64,000 nucleotides of DNA. It comes from Amoebidium appalachense. Lineage: Eukaryota > Ichthyosporea. Of the stretch, positions 23,566 through 44,336 are shown one piece after another; position 1 is the stretch's first letter, and every line of letters starts with the position of its first letter. Location: the NCBI GenBank assembly GCA_963693365.1, contig CAVNZM010000013.1:8866001-8930000 (forward strand), read 5' to 3'. The position numbers were made by a program, and so were the translations under genes. The notes under the pieces are model-generated. The model was given only the letters and a program-made list of their open reading frames with translations, was not told the origin of the DNA and made no database searches.

Positions 23566-24678
23566 ATGCACGTGAAGCAGCTGACACGCAAGCTGACGAC
23601 CTCTTTCAGCAAGGTTGTGTCTCTGGACGGGCAGGAGGCCACCTCACACGCCCCTAAGGCGAAGGGCAAGCGCCGTGCCAGTGCGCCCCTCACCGGCACG
23701 GCCCACAGCACCCAGCCAGACTATACCCTACCGCCGCCCGCCTACTCGCCTCCTCGCCCCGACTCCATCAGCAGCACGGGCAGTTCGGGGGGCTCTGGCA
23801 CACGGCCACTGAGTGACCTCATCACCTTCGAGGACATACCCGTGCAGCAGGTGCACCTCGTTGCCTCCTCGGCCCGGCCCCAGCCCGTGCGCAAGCCAGG
23901 TCCGCCCGTGGCCCCATACAGGCGCGTGTCTGACACCAGCTCGCCCGCCCTGCCCACCCACAGCCAGCCAGAGGTGGGGGCTGTTCGGTCTGCCAGTGTG
24001 CCCCTCGAGAGGCCTGTGCCCAAACCCCGTCCGCGGCCTGTTGGCAGCCTGGGGCCTGTGCGGTTTGCAGAGGCACAGGCCAGCGACCAGGAGTGCACGG
24101 CACAGGGCGAGGGCGAAAGTAGGGCGCAGCAGGCAGAGAGACCCGTGCCCAAGCCACGACCCCTGTTTGGGTCTGTGGATATGGCTGCCCGCAGGGGCCT
24201 TGGGGGGGAGGACCACCTGAGGCGCAAGGCAAGTGCCCCTGCAGCCCTCACGGCCACAAGGCCTGCCCCCACTGTGGCCACCACCACCGACCCCTTTGGC
24301 ATACCCCCCTTCCGTCCACGTGCCACGCCCAGCACCCAGCAGCCAGGGACGGTTAGCCCCAGCAAAGCAAGCAGCCTCGAGGTGGTGCCGCGGGCAAACA
24401 AACCGAGCAAGGGCCTTGGCCACACCCTGCGGCGGTCCAAGTCCCTCCCCCAGTTGGTGCTGCCACCACGCACACGGCCCCTTCCCTGCGAGATGTATGT
24501 GGTGGCCGAGGCCCTGTATGACTTCAGGGCTGTGCGCCCCACAGACCTCAGCTTCAGCAAGGGGGACAACATCACGGTCATACGCATGAGGGCAGACAAG
24601 GACTCGTGGTGGGAGGGCATCAAGGGGAACAGGCGCGGCGAGTTCCCGGCAAATTACGTGCGGGTTATTTTCTCATAG
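23566..24678 (+). CDS. Intronless adaptor-like protein with C-terminal SH3 domain (370 aa)
   Basis: The start has a near-ideal context (GCCACCATGC). Residues 311-368 form an SH3 domain with the hallmarks EALYDF (315-320), the acidic RT loop, the SWW tryptophan pair (347-349) and GEFPANYV (358-365). The first 310 residues are low-complexity and probably disordered. Short linear motifs there include PPAY (57-60, WW-domain type), PVPKPR twice (150-155 and 193-198, the PxxxPR form bound by CIN85/CD2AP SH3 domains), DPF (242-244, adaptin-ear type) and four R-x-x-S-x-P sites centred on S39, S144, S223 and S293. The mix suggests a scaffold linking signalling to endocytosis or the cytoskeleton. That is inference, as no orthologue is recognised. 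It is the only single-exon gene here and has no microsatellite inside. Confidence 0.87.
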   Translation: MHVKQLTRKLTTSFSKVVSLDGQEATSHAPKAKGKRRASAPLTGTAHSTQPDYTLPPPAYSPPRPDSISSTGSSGGSGTRPLSDLITFEDIPVQQVHLVASSARPQPVRKPGPPVAPYRRVSDTSSPALPTHSQPEVGAVRSASVPLERPVPKPRPRPVGSLGPVRFAEAQASDQECTAQGEGESRAQQAERPVPKPRPLFGSVDMAARRGLGGEDHLRRKASAPAALTATRPAPTVATTTDPFGIPPFRPRATPSTQQPGTVSPSKASSLEVVPRANKPSKGLGHTLRRSKSLPQLVLPPRTRPLPCEMYVVAEALYDFRAVRPTDLSFSKGDNITVIRMRADKDSWWEGIKGNRRGEFPANYVRVIFS

Positions 24679-26201
24679 ATTGCGGGGGAGGAAGCTCGGA
24701 CACTCTGGAAGGTGTTTGGGGGTGCTTGTGGAATTGTGTGCATATGGGTGTTTGCTTTCGGGAGAGACGGTAATGTTGGGATCGTTTTATTTTTAGGACG
24801 GAGAATCCGGAGGCAGGAAGTGGCCGTATGTACGCTCGCACGGCCTTCTGTCTGGGCAGGACAAGATACTGGATAGCCAGGCCTTTTGGACTGTGACATG
24901 GTTCGAGGGTAATCATCGCTTTTCTTATTTTTATTTTTTTTCCCGGCTCCCTGCATACCTTTCTGTTCCCTTTCTGCCCCCCTTCCCCCCCCCCCCCCCC
25001 CCCCCCCCCCCCGATTTAAACAACATCAACAAAAAAGAAAAAGGGTGTTTAGTCTCAAGACCATAACAGTGATCAAAGTTTTCTTCAGCTTTGCTTGGTA
25101 TCCAAAACTATTCTTCTCCGATCCGTTGGGATTTCTTTTTAACAACACTCGATTGATGAACATATTACATAGTATGGGAACGCAGGCGTGACCTATAGAA
25201 TTTGCACATATCAGCAGATTGGAGTATCCATAAAGTGAGTTATATATTGCAACGGCTGAGCCGTTGTCCCACGACATATGACCGTACATGCGCATTAAAA
25301 GAATATTAATGTTTTCCGAAGATTCTTTTAAATCTGAGCCCTTTGATATTCGACCCCCTCCCCCGGCCCCACCTCCCCCCCGGCCTCTGAGCGCTAAAGG
25401 TGGGCGCAAGACTCGTGTGCACACATGACCCATGCACACACACGGCTGCATGCACTTCAAGTACAATGATAGACACATGTGTCCACCGTTGTGTGGTGAC
25501 TCGCTTACACTCACTGCCCCCCACATACAAACACACATACAGACGAGTGCCCATGTACGCACACATGCACGCACGCATACATGCGTGCGCACACACAGAG
25601 ACACAAACAAACATGCGCGCACACACACGTGTACACAACAATAAAGAACACCCTGTCCCCCTCTGCCTTCCCTTTCTACCCCCTCCTTCCCCCACCCCCC
25701 CATCTCCACACTGCGCCAACCCCAACCCCCCCCCCCCCCCCCCGGTCACTCCGCATGGTCATTTCGCTGTCTCTCACAGTCCCACACAGCGTGAACGTGC
25801 AAGTAAATGCCTAAACCACTGACAAGGAATCCGATCTGCATGCACATGCGCACACACCCCAACCTACAGGCATGCAACTGCAAATCTATAGACGCATGGT
25901 GTGCCCATTGTATGCCTGAGAATGCACCATTGCTATTAACAAGCACCGTTCGCGTGGCTAAGTCCAAAGTGCATGCTGGGTGCTACCCTTTCAATCACAA
26001 ATGTGAAAGCATCTCAATGGGGGCGGGGGGAGGAGGGGGAGGGGGGGAAAGGGGGTAATGTGGTGTTGGCTGGGCGGAGGGGGAGGAGATAAGGGGGAGA
26101 GGGTGGGGAAGGGGGAGGGAGGGGGGGGGGGGGGGGGAGGGCACCATATCATTGGGTAGGGGTGCGTAAAACTATGTGTGTGAGGTATTGGGGGCGGGGG
26201 A

Positions 26202-26239
<38 letters not shown>

Positions 26240-26649
26240 CTGTCCCCTATACACACCTCCAACTCGATAATTCTGCTCTCAGTCCGCGAGTTGTCCACAA
26301 TGATGCGTATCACCTCGATGGGTCGATACTGGCCAAGTCGGAGGGAGAGAAAGTGTCAAAACACACACTCGCACACGCCACGCAAACTCCCGGCCTCGGA
26401 AGCCTCCTCCCCACCCTCTCCTCCCCACCCTCTCCCCCTCCTCTTTTTCCCCCCCTCCCCCCCTCCTCCCCTCCCCTCCCCCCCCCCCCCCCCCCCTCCC
26501 CCCCCCCCCCTTGAGTCCCAGACACAAGTATGCACATTCTCAAAACTTCGAAATCAGATTTCGCTTCTCAAGATCCAAAATTGCACACACAAAAAAAGCG
26601 CGCACGCACACTCATGCACGCACGCACGCACGCGCGCACGCGCGCGCGC

Positions 26650-26741
<92 letters not shown>

Positions 26742-26769
26742 CACACACACACACATACGCACACACACA

Positions 26770-26802
<33 letters not shown>

Positions 26803-27440
26803 CCCCCCCCCGCACACACGCACGCGCACGCACACACACAGAAACGTCGAATGACACACGCGCGCGCACACACACACACATGCGCACATACACACACACA
26901 TACACACACGCGCGTGCGCGCGCGTACACACACACACACGCGTGCGCGCGCGCGCTCGTACACACACACAAACTTCACGGTAGGCCTCCTGCCCTCCCCC
27001 CCCCCCCCATCCCCCCTTTCTAGGCCTTCCTCCCTCCCTTCCCCAGCCCCCCCCCCCCCTCCCTCCCTCCCCTTCAGCCCTCTTTGAGTCCTAGACACCC
27101 CATAGCGGGACAGGCGGCCAGGCCGCCTCCAACCAGCGGTGAAACTCGCTGCTCAGTCGCCTTCAACGATAGACAACCACATGTACATGTGCATCGACTT
27201 GAATGCTCCTGAAACGTTTTGGTTCAGATGGTTGGGGCTGAGGGAGGCAATGCCGGCGTGTACACTATCTGAGGTGCCAGTTTGTGGTTGTGCCTGCACA
27301 GTGCCCACACGTTCACGTGCAACGGCACCCGTAGTTCGGGGGCTTCTGCCGGCCCGGGGCCCTGGAGTCTCGGACTCCCAGAGGCCCGAAACTTTTCAGG
27401 AATCCACAGCCGCATTTTTAGCACTAAACAAACCGCATAT
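24679..27440. other. Intergenic, repeat-rich
   Basis: It contains poly-C at about 24988-25012 and poly-C near 25728-25743. A G-rich/poly-G block lies at 26020-26240, CT/C-rich runs at 26400-26512, and a complex (CA)n/(CG)n microsatellite at 26610-26980. More C-rich tracts follow to 27080. An AATAAA at about 25641 is far from the SH3 stop and cannot be assigned. No gene is supported. Confidence 0.6.
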
Positions 27441-27451
27441 ACAATATATTG

Positions 27452-27610
27452 ATTGGTTAGACAACTTTCTTCGTTCGGATCATCCATTCGATTGGCCATT
27501 GTAAGCCAATCAACGGTGGCTCCAAGATGGCCCACTGCCGGATAGCCGACAATATGTAATTTCGAGCCTGGTGATCGCGATGGTGGGTACACAGTTTCGA
27601 GGATATAAAA
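27452..27610 (+). promoter_or_regulatory. CCAAT/TATA promoter of the cysteine protease gene
   Basis: Two inverted CCAAT boxes (ATTGG at 27452-27456 and 27491-27495) and one direct (27506-27510) lie about 95-150 bp upstream of TATAAAA at 27604-27610. The proposed ATG is 140 bp further on. Two tiny upstream ORFs follow the TATA box (27643-27660 and 27729-27746). The second ends 2 nt before the main ATG. Confidence 0.55.
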
Positions 27611-27748
27611 AACAGGAGTGCCGCGGGAGCCCCGGAACCCATATGTATTGTACACCATAACGAGCAGCTCACATACGCTGCACGTCGAGAGAAACAAAAT
27701 ATCAAAACCAAATCTGACACAGTCTCTATGCCTGAAGCCGTCTGAAGA

Positions 27749-32127
<4,379 letters not shown>

Positions 32128-32219
32128 TTAGTGACTGGTGTGGTCTCTTGTATCTACCATGGTGTGATTTGGTGGACTCAGATCATTGAAAGCCAAGTTG
32201 CCCCAAAATGTTAGCCATT

Positions 32220-32225
32220 AATAAA
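32220..32225 (+). terminator. Polyadenylation signal AATAAA (protease gene)
   Basis: The canonical hexamer lies 93 nt after the stop codon at 32127, a normal 3' UTR distance. Confidence 0.6.
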
Positions 32226-34930
<2,705 letters not shown>

Positions 34931-34960
34931 TTGCTAACTTGGCTTCCCCACGCTACAGAA

Positions 34961-36620
34961 ATGGGCAAGAACAAGGGCGGGGCGCAGTACACGCCTTTCC
35001 AGGACGAGCTCATATGCACACTGTGCAACAAACTGGGCAACGCATACCAGTGCTCGTTCTGCGAGAACTACAGGTGTGTGTGTTTATGTGTGTGTGCGTG
35101 TGTGCATGCGTGCGTGGGTGCGTGTGTGTGTGTGTGTGTGTTTGTGTGTGCGTACGTGCGTATGTGTGCGTGAGTGTGTATGTGCGCACATGTGTGTTTG
35201 AGGGGGAGCCGGGACAGGGGCACAGGGAGGAGGGTTGCCTCTACCAGTAAGTTGCTATAGCTTCCCAAGTAGACTGCTTGCCAAAGGGAGTGTATGTACC
35301 CACCAAAGCATGCAAGGCGCAGGTCTAAATAACGCTTTCTCACACACAGTCACACCACTCACACCCATAACCTACCCACACCCAAGTATCCTGCTTGTCC
35401 GCACCCCCTTGTAGCTACTGCGCACATATATCCACCCCCTCGCTCCCCCTCACCGGACCACCCTACCTCCCCTCTCCCCCCCCCCCCCCTCACATGCCCC
35501 ACCCATACCCACACACTCGCTCCTTCCTGGGTCTTTTTACCCCACCACCCCTCTGTGCCCACTGCAGCGTAGCTCCGGATGCCCGCCCCATCCAACACCC
35601 GCCTACCCACCCTACTAGCAACATACACATCCCCCCCCCCCCCCCCCCCCCCCAAACCATCCGTCCACCCAACGACACACACACACACACACACGCACGC
35701 GCACACACACACACACACAGATAGGCGACCTTAGATTTCGCAGACAGACCCTTTACCCACGCTCTCCTCCGTCTTCCCTCTTTCCTCTACTCTTGGGTGT
35801 CTCATTCCCCTCCCCCCTCCCCCCCCCCCCCTCCCCCCTCCCCCCCCATCCACCACCCCCACGCAGGACCTGTGGGGAGTGTGGGGTGTGCAACAATGCC
35901 AACTGCAAGGCCGAGACCAAGGTCAAGAAGCCCCCCGTGAGCAAGGAGAAGGCGGCAGCCCCCACCCCCAAGGCCCCCGTCAATGTGCCTGGCCTGTCCA
36001 CCAAGCAGGAGCGTAGGTGCCTTGTGGCCCTGCTGATGTTTGCCACCATATACCTAGCTGCATGCACTACCAAATGCTCGTTCCCTCCCCCCCCCCCCCC
36101 CCCCCCCTTCCCCCCTCCTCCCCCCCCTCCCCCCGGCTCGCGCACACCACCACCACCCCCATTGCCCACCCCAGGCAGGCCGCCTCCCTACATCTGTACT
36201 TCTTCTTTGTCGCCATCAATACAGCTAGCCACACCCATACTCCCCCTCACCCTTGACTGACCATTCTCTTGCAGCCAAGGCCAAGGGGCCCAAGGTGAAC
36301 AGTGAGGAGGACGCGTATTTGGAGAAAAAGATCGAGCAGGCGCAGAAGGAGCAGAATAAGAAGGCAGAGGCAAAGAAGCAGAAGGAGAAGATCAAGCTGG
36401 TTGCTGAGGCCCCACAACGTACGTGCCTGTCTGTGTGTGTGTGTGTGTGTGTGTGTTTTGGGGGGGGAGGGGGGGGGGGGGGAGGATTTTGGGGGAAGGG
36501 GAGGGGGTGGGGGGAGGGGAGAGGAGATGGGGGGATGAAGTATCGTGGGGTTCCATTTCATGCATGTTGATACACACACAAAAGTGAGAAGGGGCACACA
36601 TACATGTGCATACACAGCCG

Positions 36621-36677
<57 letters not shown>

Positions 36678-36693
36678 CACACACACACACACG

Positions 36694-36748
<55 letters not shown>

Positions 36749-38009
36749 CACACACGCACCCACACAACACACACGCACCCACACAACACACACACTCACA
36801 CACTCACACACTCACACTCAAACTCACACTCACGCTCACACAGACACATTTTCACACTCACACACTCACACAGACACACACTCACGCTCACACACTCACA
36901 GACACACACACATCACACACACACACACACACATGCATACACACACACAGACCCCCCCCCCCCCTGCTTGTCATTTGTTGTTCTGGTTGATTACCTGTAA
37001 TCTTCGCTTATTTATGTGTGTGTGTGTGTGTATGTATGTTGTGCGGGGTTGCACACACCGGTGTCTACTTTCCTTCCTACTGTTTTTCTCTCCACACACT
37101 TCATCTGTCCACTTCTGCATACCCCCTCTCATAGCTATAGACACACTTCACACAATGCGTTATGCGCACGCATGCACACACCGCTCTGTTGGCGACAGCT
37201 CCCTTGGAACTCATGCGGCATGTTACCCGCCGGCGTAACATAATTCGGACTATCGATTTGGCTTTTTTCAAGCCCAAAGCAATGGGTGATACCATATTTC
37301 CGGCTGACATCCGGGAACATAGCTTTCCGTTCGAAGACGTTAAAGTTCTGCCCTAGTAAGCGTGTTACTACCCTGCGCCGTGGGTCAAATCTCATATTTT
37401 CCCCTCTGTTTGCGAATTCTGCGGCCTTCGGGACTTAATTCTTTTCAGCTGGTGTAGTATGTTAGCCAGGGAAGTATCGACTTAGGTAGCGACGGGGGAG
37501 CGTCCTAGAAGCTCCGTCTCCTGAGTTCCTATCTATATTTTTCTTGCTTCTGCTTATTGCTGCAACTTTAACCCCCGGCCTTTCCCACTGCCCTTGCCTG
37601 GATAAGCAACCCTGCTCGTTGCTGATCAAGACGGGTGACCTACCCATGTTCAAGTGAAACAGTATCTGAGTTGGGTTAAAACGAGGTGAATAGGTCGAAA
37701 CTCGGGTACTGTGGATGACGTGGGCCCCCCTGAGGATGCGCTCTGCTTATTATGCATACTCTTTATGTATGGCTTGCATTCTGCATCGTGTAATCCGTTT
37801 GTTCTTGTGTACTTCGTACTTTTTGACGCATTCAAACCCCCGCCCCCACCCCACCAACCCACAGATGCTCACACAGAGGCCACATCAACATATAACATAT
37901 GCTTACATTCTCATTCACACTCGGCCTCACATTCAGGAACAGACATGCTACGCACACACAGACACACACAGATGCACATCACACATCACACATCACACAC
38001 ACACTCAGA

Positions 38010-38059
<50 letters not shown>

Positions 38060-38372
38060 ACACACACACACATATGCATACATCAAATTGCTTGATTTTG
38101 GGTTTCCCTCTTTTGTGACGCCTTGTTGTTGCTCTTTGTTGTCTCCTCCATATTTCCAACACTCTAACGCATACATCACCCCCACGCGCGAGAGGTTAAA
38201 GAGTCGAAACCCATGCTTTTGTGGAGGCATAGGAACCCCCTGATGATGGGCTCTGTTCAAGTGTCTTCTGCCTGCACGCTTAAATTATTTGATTTTGGAT
38301 TTCTCACCTTTGTGACGCTTTGTTGTTGCTCTTTGTTGTCTCCTCCATATTTCCAACCCTCTAACCCTTGCA

Positions 38373-38416
<44 letters not shown>

Positions 38417-39208
38417 AAACACACATACACACACACAAAGAGGCCACGTAAATCCATACCATCTGCACACATATTCTCAACCGATCTTGCTTGCATGAAC
38501 TGACATCTTTTAAATTCCCCAGCGACAAAGAAGAAAGCATCCAAGGCCGAAGTGGAGACTGTGGGGCCAAACTCGCCCCGACCGGGGGAGGAGAAGAAGG
38601 CTACCACGGTCAAGGCCATGCTGGCAGAGGTGTGTGTGTGTGATTGTGTGTGTGAGCACCTGTTTTTTTTTACTTTTTCTTTTTCTTTTTTTTTAGGGGG
38701 GAGAGGGGGGGGAGGGGGTTTGAGGGAGGGATGGGGGGGGGGGGACGGTTGTGGGTACAGGTTACGAGTTTGAAGAATGGTTGGGTGGGTGGGTCAGGGA
38801 ATATGACACCGTGTGCTGGGTGAGAAACGTGGCAAGATGTGAAGCCAGGGTGGCTGGGAGAGACGGACATCCTGGGCCAATGAGTTTGGGCCTGTGTGTG
38901 TACAAGCCGACCCTGAAAGCCCTTGTGTGCACGTGCTGGCTGCAACTATTTTTGTTTAATGTTCCTCACATTCATCCCCCCAGGTTGATGTTGGTGCCGT
39001 GGCGGACACTGAGGGCAACCTCAGTGCACTGAAGGAGCTACTGGAGACCACCTGCCAGAGGGCTGATGTGGGGGTGGCACGCATAGGCCTGGCTGCCACC
39101 ACCACAGCACTGAGTATGCATGCAGCGCATACAGGCACACACGTGCACACACACATATGTGCACACACAGTCATGCATGCATGCACACGCACATGCATGG
39201 ATGCACAG

Positions 39209-39275
<67 letters not shown>

Positions 39276-39308
39276 CCTGCATGCATGCACACACACACAT
39301 GCACGGGT

Positions 39309-39379
<71 letters not shown>

Positions 39380-41945
39380 ATACATACAAACACACCTACA
39401 CATAACTGCCCATGCACAAGTGCTTACATCCCTTCTCCCCTCCCCCCCCCCCCCCCCCCCCCCCCAAGTATTGACTTAGGTAGCGACGGGGGAGCTTTTT
39501 AGAAGCCCCGTCTCCTGAGTCCTATCTATATTTTTCTTGCTTCTGCTTACTGCTGCAACTTTAACCCCCGGTCTTTCTCACTGCCCTTGCCTGCATAAGT
39601 AACCCTGCTCGTCTCTGATCGAGACGGGTGACCCACCCATGTTCAAGTGAAACAGTAGGGTACCTTATCCATTAACCGTTTTCGCACCCGATCTATGCAA
39701 TATCTCAGCTCCCAATAGAGATAAACGGGTACTTTCTTTTTGTCGGAGTAAGAATATAATGTAAATCTTCAGTTAATAAAAAAAAAATAGCGCTTCCGGT
39801 CTAATTTACTAGCAAAAACATGAAAAGCAAATGCTGTCAAGATCTTACCCATTAAACGAACACCTCGTTCTTTACAGCCATTGGTTGCATATCATATGTT
39901 TACCGTTGCCGGTTTGTGAATGATGGCTTTCACCTGGACCAGCGGTCGACAGGATGTGATGTTGACAGAAGCTCATATTTATCACCTTCATCTAGGAAAA
40001 AAGTAGGCAATTAAACAAGTTATTACTTCAAATGTACTAAAAGGTTTCTGATGAAGTAGAACATCTTGGAAGACCTTTTCCATGTGCTCCACTCGGGCAC
40101 GCATAAAATGTACACGAACGGAAATCCAAAATCTCGATGTCAACATTAGGGAACCAATTGAATTCAGTCTCCGTACTTACTTACGTCAGGACTGGATTTG
40201 ACCAGAGCCAATGAAATCATCAGATCTGGTGTTCGGTTAATATGTTCGGTTGCAACATGAATCCACCCTATCTGAGTTGGGTTTCGTTAACGAGGTGAAT
40301 GGGTCGAAACTCGGGTACTGTGGATGACGTGGGCCCCCCCTGAGGATGGGCTCTGCTTATTATGCATACTCTTTATGTATGGTTTGCATTCTGCATCGTG
40401 TTATCCGTTGCTCTTGTGTACGTCGTACTTTATGACGCATTCAAACCCCCCCCCCCCCCCCCCCCCGACTCGCAGAGAGATGCGTCTAGGCACATGCGCA
40501 CAAGCACACACGTGCATACACGTATATGCTTCGCTGAATACTCCCCCCCCCCCCCTCCTTCTAAAACACACACGGCACATACATAGGCATACCCTGCATG
40601 AGCAGTCAGTGGCACACACACAAGCCCGCCCAGATGCACATATCACATGGCATGGGCACTCCCAACCCTCTAAATATGTAACCCCCCCCCCCCCCCCCCC
40701 CCTCCTCACCATGGGATGGGCTCTGCTTACTATGCATACTCTTTATGTATGGCTTGCATTCTGCATCGTGTTATCCGTTTGTTCTTGTGTACTTCGTACT
40801 TTTTGACGCATTCAAACCCCCCTCCTCACCAACGCACACACACAACACATTTCCCGTGGTATCCCACAGCATGTGCCCACACATCTTCCATAGCACAAAC
40901 ACACACACACCCAGGGGCACTGTACCTGCCCTGTAGTCCCCCGCATGGTAGGGAGTAACTCTTTCTCCCCAGCACGTGTCTTCTACCAATCCATTCTATG
41001 CTGTTGCCCTGTTGCCCTTTCACATGCATAGTCGCATATTCCATCCCCCCTGCCCCTCTTCTTCCAACCTTCTTACCCCCACCCACCACCCCCAGATGAG
41101 CCCCTCTCCGAGGCCCCAGCAGCCCTGCGCAAAGCCCTGGAGGCCACGGTTAAGGCTGCTGACTTTAACAGCGCCAAGGCTATATTTAGCACACTAGCAA
41201 AGGAGATTGCCGACGACTTTAAGAAGCCAGAGGCCCAGAAGGGCATGGGCCATGCTCGGCTCCTATTGGCTCAGATTGTGGCACGTGTGCACCCGGCGGT
41301 GGTGGTGGATGCTGCTGTGGTGGCTGAGAAGGTGGGGGGTGGGGGGAAAGGGAGGGGAGGATGCTTGGGAGAAGGGGTGGTGGTGGGCGGGTGTTGGTGT
41401 GGGTGTGTGTGTGTGTGGGGGGAGGGGGGGGGGGAGTGGGGCCTGGGGGGAATGGGTGGGCGGGCGTGGGTTTGGGTATGGGGGGGGGGGGGGGAGGGGG
41501 AGGGGGGGGAGGGGGTGACGGTGTGGGCGTGTGTCGGTTCGGGCTTGGGTGCAGTTGGTAGGGAGGATCGTGGAGGGTGGGTGTGTGCGAGTGTGGGCAG
41601 GCGTGGGTGTGGGTGCAGGTGTGAGTGCGGTTGAGGTTTTGTGGCTGGGAGGGATGGGCGGATATTGGTGGGTGGGCTGGCGGGTGTGAGTGGGGGATGG
41701 GGGGTGGGTGGGAGGGGGAAGGTGTGGTAGGTGTGGTGTGGGTGGGGGGGCATGGAAGTCGATGTGAAGGTGTGTGTGTGTGTGTGTGTGTGTGTGGAGG
41801 GGGGGGAGCGGCTGGGGGCGGAGGGGGCGGTTGTTTGGCGGCTGTGTGAATGTGTGTGGGTGGGTGGCTGGTTTTGTGGGGAGGGGCAGGGGGAGGCGGG
41901 TGGTGGGTATCGGTGGGTGGGTGGGTGTGGTTGGAAGGGGTGCCC

Positions 41946-41980
<35 letters not shown>

Positions 41981-42273
41981 TGGGTGGGTGTGAGTGATGG
42001 TGTGCTCGGGGGCAGTGTGAATGTGTGTGTGCGAAGGGGAAGAGGGTAGGAGGAGGGGAGGTGGGGGAAGGGGGGGGGGGGGGGGGGGGGGGAGGGGGTT
42101 GATGGGGTGGGGGAGTGGGTGTGGGTGGATGGGGCATATCTGTGTGGGGTGGTGGTGGGTGTGGGGGGGGGGTTGGGGGGGGGGGGGGTCGATTGGGTAG
42201 GTGTGTGTGGGTGTGGTGGTAGGTGTGGGGATTCAGTGTGAGTGTGTGTGTGTGTTGGGGCCGGAGGTGGGGT

Positions 42274-42315
<42 letters not shown>

Positions 42316-42645
42316 GTGGTGGTGGTGTGGAGGGGGGGAGGGGGGGGGAGAGTGGTAGAACACACAACTGACTGCACGTGCATGCACACAGGCACATCAG
42401 GCTAGATAGAACACACACCTGACTGCACGTGCATGCACACAGGCACATCAGGCTAGATAGAACACACATCTGACTGCACGTGCATGCACACAGGCACATC
42501 AGGCTAGATAGAACACACATCTGACTGCACGTGCATGCACACAGACACATGGGGGCTACAAGAGCCAGCACACAGCCATCCCCGTCATGTGGCTGCTGGC
42601 ACAGGCACGAGATACGGATATGGCCGTGACCATCGATGGTGTGTG

Positions 42646-42689
<44 letters not shown>

Positions 42690-42792
42690 ATATAGGCAGA
42701 TTGCTGGTGTACTTATGCGTCTGTGTTGTGTATGCTTGGGGGTTTTGCGTTCGTGTGAGTGTGTATTAGGTATGGGGGTGGGGGGGAGGCTT

Positions 42793-42879
<87 letters not shown>

Positions 42880-44305
42880 ACGCGCGTGCGTGCGTGCGTG
42901 CGTGCGCGTGGGCCTGTGTGTGTCTGTGTGTATGTGCCTGTGCATGTCCATGTGTGTGTGCGCACTTAAAGGTTGGTTGGTTGGCAGCAGCTATTATACC
43001 CCCGATTCCTCAGTAGCTAACGCCCTCGATCCCCCCCCCCCCCCCCCCCCCCCTCCCCCAGCGTGGGCGCAGTATTATGTTGGGGCGCTGCTAGCCAAGG
43101 AGACGGGGGATGTGATGGTGCGGCAGTATGCGGCAAAGTACACAGAGCTGCTGGCTGGCAGCAAGCTGCAGAAAAGGTGCGTGTGTGTGGTCTGTGCATG
43201 CGTGTGCACGTATGTGTGTGTGTGGTCTACTTGCTTGTGTACCCATACGTGTGTGTGTGTGTGTGGTCTACTTGCTTGTGTACCCACACGTGTGTGTGTG
43301 TGTGTGGTCTACTTGCTTGTGTACCCATACGTGTGTGTGTGTGTGGTCTACTTGCTTGTGTACCCATACGTGTGTGTGTGTGTGTGGTCTACGTGCTTGT
43401 GTGTACCCATACGTGTGTGTGTGGCCTGGGGGCCTGTGTGCATGTGTTTACCCGTATGTGTGCGTGTGGCTTGGGGGCTTGTATGTGCCAGTACGTGTGT
43501 GTGTGTGGTCTATGTGCATGCGTGTGCCCATACGTGTGTGTGTGGTCTGTGCATGCCGATGCCCCTCCGTGCCAGCCCACGTTGTGTCCTGTGTGCCTGT
43601 GTGTGTGTCCTATCACCTTCCCATGTCAGCTCTCACCACCTGCTACCCAACACACAGGGAGTCCAAGGAGGGGGTCAGGATGGACCTCATCTCCCTATAC
43701 CAGAAGGCCTATTCCACAGCAGACGACACGTATGCAATAACCCCCTCTTCCCCCCCCCCCCTCCCCCCCCTCCCCTCACACACACACACACACACCTTCC
43801 TTGGGTTATCGTTTTGTGAGGTGCTAGGCATGCTACCCTCTTTTTTTCGTTGACGTTGCAGTTTGCTGTGTACCACATTCTAGCCCCACAACCGCTTGCA
43901 GACAGGCGCACACACTCTCACACATGTATTCGTCATAGCCGCCCACACACAAACAAATACGTAGTAAAGCACACATTTAGGCAAGTTGCACATGCAAAAG
44001 CAAAGCCATTCGTAGACATGTACACACTATGCACACCAAGCCACCATCAGCACATTCTACCCCTGCTTTCTTCCTTAAGCAGCGCACACGGACTTGTGCT
44101 GCCACGCATCCCCACCCTGCCCCTAACCCTCTCCCCCCTTGCAGGTATGCCGATGTGCTGATGACCCATTTGAACTTTGTCAAGGTACCCCCCCTAACCC
44201 CCCCCCCCCCCCCCCCCCTCCCCCCCCCAAAAAAATAGACAAAAACAAAAATGTGCCAGTCCGGGGCTCGCCTGAGCCTGCACATTTTATGTGTGTTCTT
44301 TGGCA

Positions 44306-44336
<31 letters not shown>

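Noticed and set aside
37700-37765. Possible permuted hammerhead ribozyme core (GAAAC ... CTGANGA) in the C-tailed repeats
   Set aside because: The two core boxes are present in most copies. The closing stem II pairs in only one diverged copy (38190-38245), and no consistent cleavage triplet was found. It would be worth a covariance-model search, but I do not claim it.
41263-42395. Two minus-strand open frames of 374 codons, Pro/His/Thr-rich
   Set aside because: They are the complement of the G-rich intron 6. Composition follows the repeat in every frame, and the + strand exons on both sides are clear.
42366-42544. Regular direct repeats resembling a CRISPR array
   Set aside because: Units are contiguous without unique spacers, lie in a spliced eukaryotic intron and have no cas genes.
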